DNA of 64,000 bases from positions 32,802,501 through 32,866,500 of the forward strand of contig JAIVEN010000019.1 in assembly GCA_026686845.1 (NCBI GenBank), read 5' to 3'. The position numbers and the translations under genes are program-made. Below are positions 1 through 10,923 of the stretch, one piece after another (the stretch's first letter is position 1; every line of letters begins with the position of its first letter). The notes beneath the pieces were generated by a model that did no database searches, had not been told where the DNA came from, and saw nothing but the letters and a program-made list of their open reading frames with translations. This DNA is from Adenanthera pavonina (lineage: Eukaryota; Streptophyta; Magnoliopsida; Fabales; Fabaceae).

Positions 1-2190
1 CCTTGCAGATGTACAACTACAAAGCCATACCAATTCAACACAAGGATAATAAACCATAAACTAATCAAATTATTTGAGCATTCAATTTTCTGTTCATTCA
101 GGAGAAAGCAAACATGAAATATAAATTTTTGTACCCAAAACACTGAGCAATATGGTTCAGACATGAACAAATGAGCTTATACTTCATCACAAAGAACATG
201 CATACATAAATAAGAAAATTCCATTTGAAAAAAAGCTGAAACTATAAGCAACCAATCACACAGAGTTGAAATTCTGAAGCCCATAAGAATAAAACAAAAT
301 ATAAAGCATAACATATGCATGTAAGAAAGCCTTGGTTTGGTCCAAATCAAATTAAAACTAATAATAGCTAACTTTCAAATTACATAAAGAGAATGGAAAT
401 AGAGTTGCACTTCATACAAAAAATTGAATCAAAGTGAAACTAATATGTCTTTGTACGCTTTTAACAAAGATAAATTTGATGAGGCAGCATAGGAGCCCAT
501 AAAATTCTCCTAAAGAAAAAAAAAAGATTGAACGCATGTATCTTGACAAAATCTAGTTTTGATTCACAAAGACATGACTGATAAAATATATAGGAGTGTC
601 AGTGCAAAAGTTGATAAGAGAGGCTCAATAGCAAGCCTTTTGAAACCAGCATCTTTTGCCAAACAAAAATAATATGCTCTGTGTTAGTGTCTCGAGCAAC
701 ATCCTCATATGTGCTTTGTACTCTAATCTCCAATCATTTACAACCATAATCATTTGCTGCAAGTGATTAGACAATACAAACATGTTAAACTGAAACAACA
801 TTTCAACTAAAATGACTCTTGATAAGCACGAATGGAAATGGTAGAAACATTCTAGAAGTTTCATCTCTAAGCCAAGGCCAGGATTATGGTGATAACTTTT
901 CATGAAATACTCATTCTTACAAGGGTTTATGCAACTTTGCAGATAACATTGTTGATCGTACAAATAGGGGATGCATCATTTCCCTTAACATGGGAAAAAA
1001 ATTAAGCAACCACTGACCATTCATTTAAAACTAAGCACAACAATACATGAAAACTTTTAGACTTAAACATTAAATGGCAACTTACGTTTCAATTGTCATG
1101 CCAATACACTTTGTTGAACTATGCTCAGTATTAGTAACTGCCTATTTATCATTTGTAGAAGTGTGTGCAGATAAAGCATCATGAAAATTCCTTATAAAAT
1201 AGTCACAATAGTCGGCCAGATAGGACATGAAAGTACCACCAATTAAAATGAACTCAACCTCTAAACGTAAAATAATACTAATAAGGACACAATATTTACA
1301 TATATATATATATTTCAGCATTTTATAAATTCAAGAGATGTATATTTTACAAAATTGAGGTCCAAACCTTATCTACACTGTGACTCAAACACTTAAATTG
1401 ATCTATCCAGCTCCTAGCTTGGACATATGAGTTATTATACCTAAATCTAGAGTAGTAGGTTCAGCAAGCGTATGCAGAGGGTGCATGTTATCAAATCATA
1501 TTACCACCAAAAAAAATCCAAAAAAAGCAATTGTAGAAAGAACAGCTCAAATTTGATGCAAAATAATTAAAACTTAATTAAATGATGACATTGGTAAATG
1601 GTTGTCCTAGGTTACAGCAAACAATATGGCAAACTTAAGTTCATATCAGAAGAATCACTTTTACATTCATCAGCAAAGCATACAATTTTTCTATATGAAA
1701 AATATAAATCCCATACCAATGAAAAATAGCAAACAGGATAGGTTACTCCAATCATTCCTATCCATACTTAAATGAATGAACCCTTAATCAAGAAAAGCTC
1801 CAAAACCAAGAATCAAAAAGGTATTTTTTGTTGCTTTCTCCCTGATATTGTATGAAACGTAAGATTTTGAATAAAAATGACATTTCAATTAGAGTATCAA
1901 ATCTTACTTTGCACCCAAATATCAAAGTAGTGAGAAAAGAATTGCAAACTAAAAATAACAAATATGAATTAAAAGAGGGCAACCAAAAACTTATCATACT
2001 TAGATGTCGCTAAAGTTTGGCTTAGAAAAGGCATCAAGTAAAACCCTTTTTGGATGTGGAAACTCTACCCTGACGTCATTTTTATAGAGAAAGGGCAATT
2101 CGCATACAGGGACTACTTCATTAGTGGGGAAAAAAATGAAAGAAAGAATCCTAGAGGAATAAAGCAGCAATCATTGGGGATGAAATTGAT
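1..2190. other. Intergenic AT-rich DNA, no gene recognised
   Basis: I read both strands and found no domain, no convincing exon series and no terminal repeats. Open frames here are short and of low complexity. A short TA repeat lies near 1300-1312. The stretch could contain introns of a gene lying to the left, but nothing supports that. Confidence 0.5.
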
Positions 2191-2194
2191 GTCT

Positions 2195-2400
2195 AAAGTC
2201 TGATGCCTCCATCACCGAACAATCTCTTCCTGTAGCGATGCTTTGAAGCCACAATCTCTTCATCCACATTCTCGACATTGGAATTGGAATTATGGAGGGT
2301 GACGAGGTAGAGAAGGCCTAGTCCAATCTCAGACACAATGCGACCTTCAACTTGGAAGAGTACAATGATGCGCCGGTGATGCAGGATAGGAGAAAAAGAG
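2195..2400 (-). pseudogene. Fragment resembling D-aminoacyl-tRNA deacylase (DTD)
   Basis: On the minus strand a run of about 24 codons around 2280-2352 reads VEGRIVSEIGLGLLYLVTLH, which closely resembles the N-terminal strand-loop-strand of D-aminoacyl-tRNA deacylase. In that family this segment follows the initial ARAVVQRV-like strand and precedes the catalytic SQ..L motif. Here the upstream first strand is missing. Downstream the frame continues for about 30 codons with no family resemblance and then stops. No later DTD exons were found to the left. DTD removes D-amino acids from mischarged tRNAs. The match is short, so this is a likely gene relic rather than a certain one. It could also be one surviving exon of a gene I failed to reconstruct. 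Confidence 0.4.
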
Positions 2401-2436
2401 TGAAGGACAAGGATTGACCAATGAAGTTGAAAGGAA

Positions 2437-2724
2437 CTAGCCTCGACACTTAACGACGGTCCTTATTGTTGTGATTGGCTTTGCTTTCTTGGAGACTAAG
2501 GCAGTGAAGCCTATACTTCTGCGTTTGGTGCTTGGATTACTAGGAATATTCTCAATCTCAGATGCATTGGCTCTAATTCCGTCGTCAATGAACCTCCTGC
2601 CCTCTCCAATAAATATCCCTTTGAGGCGGATGAACCTCCCTCCGTCAACAATAACCATGCCAATGAAGAAAGAGAGAGAGAGGGGATAGAAAATGAGAAA
2701 TGAAGATGAAGAGGGGAAAAACAT
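2437..2724 (-). CDS. Unrecognised 95-codon open frame
   Basis: This frame begins with ATG and a hydrophobic stretch (about residues 1-25), followed by a basic and polar segment. I recognise no domain. It lies on the same strand as, and just upstream of, the DTD-like fragment, in a slightly less AT-rich patch. It may be the leader of the same relic. There is no independent sign that it is translated. Confidence 0.12.
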   Translation of the reverse strand: MFFPSSSSFLIFYPLSLSFFIGMVIVDGGRFIRLKGIFIGEGRRFIDDGIRANASEIENIPSNPSTKRRSIGFTALVSKKAKPITTIRTVVKCRG

Positions 2725-2760
2725 AAAAGAGGAGAGAAGGAATAAATGGGATAGATTTAA

Positions 2761-3748
2761 GAGATGAGGAGGTGGTGGAAAAAAACAAGAGGAAAGTTTA
2801 AAATTTGGAAGAGGGAATTTTAAAATTTAAAATTCAAGATAAAAGAGGAAAAACAAGATATCTAATTGAAAGAGGCAAGTTTTCAAGCCAAAAAAAAAGA
2901 GGGAAGTTTGAAAAGATATATAATAATCTGAAATTTATTAAAGAAGAGGGAGTTTAAAATTCTAAATTAATATTCCGTACAATTTTTTAAAGGGTAAGGA
3001 AAAAAAAATAGAAGTGGGACCCACATAAAAATTCTTAAGGAAAAGAGTAACATGCCATGTGAAAATATTCTGTGTCATTCTTACTTAAAAGCGCAGGTCC
3101 ACACAGTAAAAATGGATAAAAAACATGAAAATATAAAAAAGGGGCCCACATTGAAATTTATTAGGCAATATAAGTGTGCCATGTCATACAAAAGGAGAGA
3201 AATTTGATCATACGGATAGCTAAGCAGCAAGTTATCACTATTCACGTGGACTCCACTTTGTTAAATAATAATTACAGAAATTTTTTTAACCAATCAGAAA
3301 AAAGCTAAAAATGGAGCCAAATACATGATCTATACTATTCATGGCTGTTGCGCAGTAATACCGGGTCATAGATTTTAAGAAAGATAATAGATGGATGACA
3401 TCCACCTTTAATAGCTTTCCTCAATTAATTAACTTTAAGAAATGTTTAGTACAGCAATAGTACTTTGATACATTTGTATTTAGTTATTCAGAAATTTGAA
3501 AGTCATATTTTAAGATGTGTGATGCCATATCAAATTAAGAAGGGAGTTGTGAATCTCGTAAAATTATATTGATCGATATATACCAAGAAGACAAATGAGT
3601 AAGCAAGTATAGATTTGCTTTTATTGAAAGACAGAAAAATATAGAACGCAATTAACTAAAGGGGACAAACCGATACATAGATGTACAGTAAACAAATTAA
3701 TTAATGTAGTTCATTTGGTTTGGAAAGGATATATAGCTATAGGGTTGG
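2761..3748. other. AT-rich intergenic DNA
   Basis: Purine-rich AT DNA without a coding frame of note. No terminal repeats or RNA gene were seen. The right end adjoins the stop codon of the HIPP pseudogene. Confidence 0.5.
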
Positions 3749-4450
3749 TCACTGGCTGGGGCAAGAATCAGGATATGAATGATAAAGGGCCCGGTACTGA
3801 TTAAGGGTCAGCTAGAGGAACGCTTAACGTTAACGCAGCAAAGTGGGACAAGAGGTCCAAGGAGGAGGACAGTGACCATACCAGGGCACTTGGAGCAAGG
3901 CTTGCAATCACCATGCATGGCACTTGAGGCTGCAGGGGTCACAGGGCACAATACACAAGCATCCAAGCTTTTTCTCACCAGGCTTCGACTTCACTTCTTC
4001 CACTGTTAAAACCGTCACACAACTGAACTTCTTCAGCATATATTCCCCAACCAAACTGTGTCCACATCTTCCCCAGTCACCACCACTTTATCTTTATCGT
4101 CCCCTTCCATTGCCAACCAACTCACACCTGCATGTTTATATATGTACACACGCCACTTCCACATGTATCCATTCACACACACACACACACGCGCTTGTGT
4201 GTTATTGTGAACCTAGCTATATATATATATATATATATTACCTTTTACATCGGCAGCGTTCTTCAATGCTTTGTTTCTGAATTTGTTACCTTTCATTTGC
4301 ACCTTTATTGTTATTTTTTGCCGCACCCATCGGGCTTCTGCTTTAAACTTCAAAGCGTGGCTTAATTAATTCTTCATCAAACTTTGCATGCATAACAGGA
4401 AAGAAAAATTCCACAAACTCACATGAATGGCCAAAGATGCTCACCTTCAT
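3749..4450 (-). pseudogene. HIPP-type heavy-metal-associated protein pseudogene
   Basis: This is a decayed paralogue of the intact gene at 9568-10392, with the same three-exon plan: a 6-base first exon ATG-AAG at 4445-4450 followed by GTGAG, a second exon beginning QKITIKVQ, and a Cys-rich third exon ending at the TGA at 3749-3751. The damage is visible. The acceptor before exon 2 reads GCGG where the intact copy has GCAG. The metal-binding CxxC (CESC in the paralogue) is replaced by KGNKF. A two-base insertion near 4035 shifts the frame after GEDVDTVWLGN. A second shift lies near 3915 (CATGCATGG). Most of the Cys-rich repeat region is deleted. The intron holds CA and TA microsatellites (about 4173-4238), matching the CA-rich intron of the intact copy. 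The terminal tetrapeptide is CPSQ instead of CSIQ. Confidence 0.85.
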
Positions 4451-5420
4451 GTTTTATTTTTTGGAAACAGATGGCCGCTAAAACTGAACTGACGATACCC
4501 AGTCCTTCTTATTCGCGTCGTGCTTTCATTATTCTGTGCATGTTTAATTCAATCCTATATCCTCTATATATACACTCACAACACACACATACGACTGAGT
4601 CGATCTACTTCTTGTTTGTTGATGGACCACACAAATATAATTTTAGCAAAACACTAGCATATTTACTCCATAATGTAGGTTATCAAATTATTACTATTTT
4701 GTTTTTTAGTTTGTATGAAAAATATCAAAATGGCAAACATTTTGGAGTAGTTAAAAAAACTATCATATACTTTCACCAACCTTTACACACAACCACCTTA
4801 TATAATTTCTTTTGTTTTGCGTTTAACAGAAAACATATTCCAAACTTATGCATTAATTGAGATTAATTTTTTTTTAAGCTATATTAGAGGCGATTACACC
4901 TTCTCAACGCATATTGGTGTGAGTAGTAGCTAAAAATTTTCGTTCATGATACATTCAATTAGGAGAATCGATTCTTAATTATACAAATTGCTCTGCAAAT
5001 TGTTCTTGAATTGCCAAAATAAAAAGCGAACTTCTTTCATCACTTAACTAAAATCCATTTGGATTAAAATATGACAAACCGCACTCTTGTTTCGATCGAT
5101 ATCCTATACATCTATCACTCCTTCTACTTTAAATATTCATTTACTCAGACTCAGTGAACATCTCGCTTTTCTTTCGACTTAATTACAGTTATATGGAGGA
5201 TTTTGTAAAAGTATACGTCATCACTTAACGAAAGAGAAAAAAATTATAGAAACGAAAATCATTGAATTAATCCAATTCAAAAAATTAAACGCGAAAACTT
5301 AAATCAATACATTGTAAAAATTTCGAGAAACAATAACTGACAAATTTTTGGTCGAGTCCTCGCTAACAAATTGAGCGAAGAAATGATGAAGGATCTATTA
5401 ATCTGCTAATTACAGCTTGC

Positions 5421-5460
<40 letters not shown>

Positions 5461-5569
5461 GTTCATTAAACTGTCGCTAAAGATCCCTTTGATCAGACAT
5501 TAATAAGGAGAAAAATTCTCTCTTCAATTACTACGGGATGTCAGACCTCCTCAAAGATGTGCATATATA
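4451..5569. other. Intergenic DNA left of the HIPP pseudogene promoter side
   Basis: The first 150 bases resemble the upstream region of the intact HIPP copy, including a CTATATATA stretch near 4562-4571, so the duplication included the promoter. The rest is AT-rich with no gene. A TAA microsatellite is listed separately. Confidence 0.5.
5421..5458. repeat. (TAA)n microsatellite
   Basis: About twelve uninterrupted TAA units followed by an A run. Confidence 0.95.
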
Positions 5570-5875
5570 CTCCCTCCCGTTTCTTAAAATAAAAAATAAT
5601 TAGTAGAGTTTTTATATTTTAAAATATAAGAAACATAGAGGAATTTGTCTAATATATTTAATAATTTTTTTAAAAAATATCCTTAATTAAGATAATATTT
5701 TTTCAAAAAACTAGTAATATAATTTATTTATATTAATTACATGATGTAAAAGTTATTAACATTAAATGAAAATATTTTTAGAAATAATTTTATATTCTAA
5801 ACAAATTTATTATTTTTCTTGGTTTGTGTGATTTTATGTTTTTTTTTCTTATATTAAGAAATATATATGAAGGAG
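5570..5875. mobile_element. Stowaway-like MITE
   Basis: The element starts CTCCCTCCCGTTTCTTA and ends with the imperfect inverse, TAAGAAATATATATGAAGGAG. TA lies on both sides, the target choice of Tc1/mariner-type Stowaway MITEs. The interior is AT-rich and non-coding, and about 306 bp is normal for the class. Confidence 0.75.
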
Positions 5876-6276
5876 TATATTCCTAACACTCTAAGACTTT
5901 AAGTTGATGAATTCATATAATTAATCATTTAATTTTCTCGGTTGATTTGTTTTCATCAATATGGACTTTCTCTAGTTATCGGCAAGTCTTTTGTTATTTT
6001 TTTTTTCCGGGTGAAACTAGCAGGTAAGTCTTTAACATGTAAGGTCATGCAGAAGCCCTCCCTTCCGGAGCATTGTTTTAGGTTTTTCTAAAAAAAAATT
6101 TGTTATTTTAAGAATCCAATGTAGAATTAATTTCTTTTTTTTTTTTAACAATGTCCATATTTATTAATCTCAAGTTTCCTTCTCTCTCTTATCTACTACA
6201 GTACTTTTATTTTTAATTTACTTCATTAGAAATCAAATTTCAAGGCTCTTATGAGGTATTTTAATCATTATATAGT

Positions 6277-6546
6277 ATTTTCTCTGGTTCTAAATATATA
6301 GGACTTTTTGTCTTAATTTTAAATATAATACCATTTTCAGAATACGAGATAATATTTATTACACATTTAAAAAAATATCCTTATTTAATTTATTTAAAAA
6401 AGAGAGAGAAATATATTAAATAATAGTAGTTTTAGAAAATGATTTGATTTTTAAAAAAATCAAAGTAGTTTAAGTAACTTTAACTTCCATCTTTAATCTA
6501 TGTGATTCGATAGTTAAAAACGTTTTATATTAAAAACTGAAGGGAG
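6277..6546. mobile_element. Stowaway-like MITE
   Basis: The left end TTTTCTCTGGTTCTAAATATA and the right end TATTAAAAACTGAAGGGAG are imperfect inverted repeats of the CTCCCTC...GAGGGAG type, flanked by TA. About 270 bp, non-coding. The left terminus is more diverged than the right. Confidence 0.65.
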
Positions 6547-6922
6547 TATTATTTTACATTAATAAAAAATTCTTTAATCATTGTACTACAACCTTAAATA
6601 ATAATAAACCGAGTACATAATTTGCTAACTTCATTTGACAAAGTCACTTAATAGTGATCTGCACAAATTTTTGTGATTAAAATAAGTGTGGGTTAACAAC
6701 TAATATTGTATTGTAAAATTAATAAATGCTTGATATTCTATGAGGATTTGATTTGCGGTACATTTTGTGAGATTTATACTAGTATTTGAAAACAAAAAGG
6801 TATAAAACAAAGACAATTATGGGAAAGTCACGACAGTGCAGTTGGAGTGGACAATCCTTGGTTATAAAAAACGAGATCAATGATAACAGATGGGGATGAT
6901 GAACATGTTTCATCTGACTATG

Positions 6923-7297
6923 CGGGGCGGACGCAGATCGAGAACTTTGGGTGGGGGGGGGGGATTATTTTCTTATAGATAAGAAATATTATTAAAAAAA
7001 TTAGAATATATAAAAATTATATTTTTTTATACATTTTTTATGTATAATATTATATATTGATAATTTAAAAAATATTATGATAGATCTTTAAATTTTATAC
7101 TTTATTTAATATGATAAGTGTGTAGTATATATAAATATATATATTTATGTATTTACATATTATGTAAGTACAAAAATATTAGGAAGGGCCAAACTATAAA
7201 TATATGTATATTTAAAAATATTTATATAAAAAAATTAAACAAAATATATTAATGGGTTGGGGGGGGGGCCCAAGAGTCAATCGTGTGTCTGCCCATG
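6923..7297. mobile_element. Short hAT-like non-autonomous element
   Basis: The termini are CGGGGCGGACGCAGA and, inverted from the right end, CATGGGCAGACAC. The flanking 8-mers TGACTATG (6915-6922) and TGATTATG (7298-7305) match at 7 of 8 positions, consistent with an 8-bp hAT target duplication. Both subterminal regions carry long G runs (near 6952 and 7258). No transposase is encoded. The ends resemble those of the 991-bp element at 44252-45242, so the two are probably one family. Confidence 0.7.
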
Positions 7298-7698
7298 TGA
7301 TTATGAATCCGATGAGTTGACGATAACAATGACAGGCCATTTCAACCACTCAGAGATAGATATATTCATAAAGTTTTATGTTCTTTTTTGACTTGACTAA
7401 CAAGGCGTGATCATTGGTGTTTCTAGGAAACGAAATTTCACTCCTGCAGCTGCTAGCTGCTACGTTGTGAGAAATGACAAATCTGTTTTAATTTACTCAA
7501 AGGATAATAGAGTTTCTTATGCTTAAAATGACATTTTAATCCTTATGTTATAGGAAGGAAAATTACATTAATTAACGTCCCTAATTTTGCATAAGATGCC
7601 ACGTATTTTTAATTGATTTGATATGCCAGGCAATTTCCATTAGTCATGAGTTAATAGAAATAATACTCCCTCGATCTTTTTGCAATGTGGAAATAACA

Positions 7699-7973
7699 CT
7701 CCCTCATTTCCTTACTATAGGGTAATTTCTAAACAAATTTAGATATGTAAAATATAAGTCACATTTTGAATATTAAATATTATTTTTTATGTTTTTCCCT
7801 CATTAAAAGTTATAGTAGAGAGGGATTAAGAAAAATATAAATATGATATATTATAATTTAATGAGGGTAATATTGAAAAGTTATGATAAATTTTGTAAAA
7901 TTTAAGAATTTTAATTATTTTTTTGTATGCGTAAATTAGATAAAAATGATTTATAATAGAGAATAGATGGAGT
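7699..7973. mobile_element. Stowaway-like MITE
   Basis: The left end CTCCCTCATTTCCTTACTAT pairs with the right end TTATAATAGAGAATAGATGGAG. A TA dinucleotide follows the right end. A second ACTCCCTC start about 30 bp to the left (7667) suggests a nested or truncated relative. Confidence 0.7.
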
Positions 7974-9016
7974 AATAGTGTTAAAAATAAAATCTTAAGG
8001 AGCTTAATTTTAAACCATGAGAGGTCTGGATAGTTATTTGCAACTGATTCAAAGTTTAAGAGTGTTATATGTATTTCAACCAATTATTTTATGTTTTGAT
8101 CAGGCGATGATAATTAAAAATTATTTAAAATGTATATTGATTAATAAAAACTATGTATTGAAAATTGTTATATCTGCCAGGTATGTTCAAATTAAAAAAA
8201 CGAAAGGAATAAAATTTGTATATTAGTTTTAGTCCAAAATTATAAGCTAGGCGGCTTTAAATTTAATGTTCCCCGAGTAAGATCTCAAGAAGTGCTGATA
8301 TTTTATAATCTAGTCGGTTTCACCCTAAAATTAAATATGTTTGCAGCTAGCTGGCTGGAAGTTATTGATTTATCCATATCTACTGCAAGTGTGGTTAAGC
8401 AATTCAACTAATTATCTATTTTTAATTACCCCTCAACTGAAAACTTGATATTTATATTGACATAATAATGTTCTAATGCCTCCTATATTTATCTCTTTAA
8501 AAAAACTTAAACGAAATCCCATATATTCCAATATTTCTCATGGAAATTTTACTGTTAGCACGGTTATGAATAATACTCTCTTCTACATACTCCTCCCACA
8601 CTCTTTTAGTATTTTCACCTTTTAAAATTATTTTCACATTTTTACTTTTAACTTTTGATTGTCCCACTTTCTTTAACATTCTCTCAGTTTCAAAATTGTT
8701 TTCACATTTTTTTAATTTTTAATTATTTTAAGTCTCTATATTTTATAAAATATATCTCCATTTTTTTTCACTTCCATTCTATTTTTCTTTTCTTTTTTTG
8801 CTTCTCTCTCTCTTTCCTTTAACCAGTATTTTTCCTTCCATTATTCTCTCCCAAATAATACGAATGTATTTTTAAATTCAAATTTTAAATCTCTTAACTC
8901 TATTAATTTTTTACTTCTTTTTTACTCAAATTTCAAGAATTGTCTATTATTGCCTTTTTATGAACTTAATGCTGTATATATATTCCATAATATTAAATTT
9001 GATTAATTGTTATATG
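7974..9016. other. AT-rich DNA, probably the body of a Helitron
   Basis: No coding sequence is recognised. A pyrimidine-rich tract lies at about 8640-8830. The stretch leads into a Helitron-type 3' end at 9017-9048, so part of it is probably Helitron DNA. I could not place the 5' TC terminus. Confidence 0.35.
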
Positions 9017-9048
9017 CCTTGTGCAATACACAGGATAAGAAAATCTAG
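9017..9048 (+). mobile_element. Helitron 3' terminus
   Basis: A short hairpin CCTTGTG-CAATA-CACAGG (9017-9034) is followed about 10 bases later by CTAG (9045-9048) and then T. Hairpin plus CTRR with insertion before T is the classic Helitron 3' end. The element would extend to the left. Confidence 0.6.
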
Positions 9049-9567
9049 TTAAAAGATTTTTTCATGTTTACCAATGGCGAAGTATGAATTTTCCAACAGT
9101 ATATATTTATATATTTTTACGAATCTCTCCAAGCTTAAGGTCTAAATCATGAGAAATTTTTTTTCTTAAACTAATTTGAAATAGCAAATATAGTGTTTGA
9201 TTGGTCAACATGAAAATGGCAGCACACACCAACCGATTATAGATTTCTTTCTACTCCAACTTCTTTAAACCGGAGTAGTTCTGTCTCTCTCTCACACACA
9301 GCAATTTTATATATTTACTAGTTAGCAATATCGGCTTCCATAAATGTAAATGAAAACTGCAGTATCAAAGCCTTATTGAAGGAAATACAAATCAACAACT
9401 TGGCAACAGTAGTGAAGGAAAAAGTCAAACGGGACAATCATTTTAAATCCTGATGTTGGATCAATTTTGATGTTCAAAATTGATCCAATAGCATTAGGAT
9501 CGAAATGCATTACAATGAAGAGGATTGAAGCGAGGCTGCGATAATTAATTGTTGAAGCTTGGATGGA

Positions 9568-10067
9568 TCACTGGATGGAGCAAGAATCAGGTTGGGAATC
9601 ATAAAAGACTCGGTAACAAGGGTCGACACAGGGAGGCTTAAGGCAGCAAGAGTGACAAGAGGTCCAAGGAGGACAATGACCATAACAGGGTGGTCGGACA
9701 CAGATAATGGAAGTACACTGACCATCGCACTTGTGGCTCTGACATCTGGAGCAGGGCTTGCACTGATCACCAGGGCACTTGTGACTCTCGCACTTGGGGC
9801 AGGGCTTGCAGTCGCCGTGGCACTTAGGGCTACGGCACCGGAGGCAGGGATTGCAGGAGGGTACAATACAAACGGTACAGCATTTGGTCTTGTCTTTTTC
9901 TTTCTTATCATCTTCCTTTTTGGGCTTCACTTCTTCCACTGTGACAACGGTGACACCCCGGAACTTCTTCTTCAGCATATTCCCCAAGCAAACGGTGTCC
10001 ACATCTTCCCCCGTCACCACCACTTTATCTTTACTGTCCCCTTCTATTGACACCGAACTCACGCCTG

Positions 10068-10101
<34 letters not shown>

Positions 10102-10392
10102 ATGTATGTACTTCCCCACATGTAAAAGTCCTGTTCAATGATTACGCGCGCGCGCGCACACACACACACACAAGCATATTTACCTTTTACCATAGCGGCT
10201 ATTTTCAATGCCTTGTTTCTGCAACTCTCACACTCCATTTGCACCTTTATTGTTACCTTTTGCTGCAACCACTTGGCCAAGTTTAAACACAACTAAAGTA
10301 GCTTCTTCATAAAATTTTACATAAGAAGAAAATTTCAACAAACTAATCATCAGCTTATAAAGTAATTAAACGTACAGATCTCTCACCTTCAT
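9568..10392 (-). CDS. HIPP-type heavy-metal-associated, Cys-rich protein (193 aa)
   Basis: Three exons: 10387-10392 (ATG-AAG only), 10184-10262 and 9568-10064, joined at GT-AG sites with the reading frame kept. Residues 3-75 form an HMA ferredoxin-like fold with the metal site MECESC. After a Lys/Glu-rich linker, the C-terminal ~105 residues contain 25 cysteines, including three tandem modules of the form CxPCxxCxSxKCxGD (for example CKPCPKCESHKCPGD). The protein ends CSIQ, a plausible CaaX farnesylation signal, which makes it a heavy-metal-associated isoprenylated plant protein. Such proteins bind transition metals and associate with membranes or nuclei; some affect pathogen response. The tiny first exon recurs in the paralogue at 3749-4450, which supports the start. 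Intron 2 carries CA and CG/CA microsatellites that create low-complexity frames. The specific metal is unknown. Confidence 0.85.
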
Positions 10393-10516
10393 GTTGATTA
10401 CTATATATTTGGAAACAAATGGCGACTTAGATACGTTGTTGGGAAAACTGAATCGGCAATACCAAGTCGTTCTTTGAGTCGTTTTGTGCGTGTATGAGTA
10501 TCACGACGTCCTCTAC

Positions 10517-10528
10517 TATATATATATA
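10517..10528 (-). promoter_or_regulatory. TATA box candidate of the HIPP gene
   Basis: An alternating TATATATATATA stretch lies about 125 bp upstream of the ATG at 10392. An equivalent CTATATATA stretch lies at the matching place upstream of the pseudogene copy. The transcription start is not visible. Confidence 0.45.
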
Positions 10529-10892
10529 GGGGAGTAAGTTCTCGTTAGTGGATGCTTTACACACCAAGACAAATAATATAATAGTTTAACTAGGGATTAA
10601 AAAAAGTTATACTGTCGGTTCTACGTTATGCTCCGCGAAAAAAAAAAAGGTTTCATCCAACGAAGAATTAGGTACGTGATTATGTAATAATAAAATTCGC
10701 CAAGACACCCGTTTTAATGAGACTTTTTTTTTTTGTGAAAAAATGTCTTTATATACAAACTCAAACTACCTGTTTGAAAATTTATCACATACTTTCACAA
10801 ACTTTAATATATACGCTGCTCCTCATAAATTCAATTTAGTTATTTGGTAAAAATGTTTCTGAGCCGTCAGTTTATTCGTTAAATTAATGAAA

Positions 10893-10923
10893 CTAGAAAT
10901 TTTCTCCCGCGCAAAGGCGCGGG
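10893..10923 (-). mobile_element. Helitron 3' terminus, minus orientation
   Basis: Read on the minus strand, a perfect 7-bp GC-rich hairpin (CCCGCGC / GCGCGGG, plus-strand 10906-10912 and 10917-10923) is followed by AGAAAATTT and then CTAG (10893-10896), with T next. This is the canonical Helitron 3' end. The element extends to the right; its 5' TC end was not located. Confidence 0.75.

Noticed and set aside
625..963. 112-codon minus-strand frame near the left edge
   Set aside because: AT-rich composition, no domain, no exon signals and no repeat relationship were seen.
3779..4365. Plus-strand frames over the HIPP pseudogene
   Set aside because: They are antisense to the decayed gene and partly microsatellite translation, with no independent support.
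9559..10286. Plus-strand frames across the HIPP gene, including His-Thr repeats
   Set aside because: They are antisense to the Cys-rich exon or translate the CA microsatellite in the intron.
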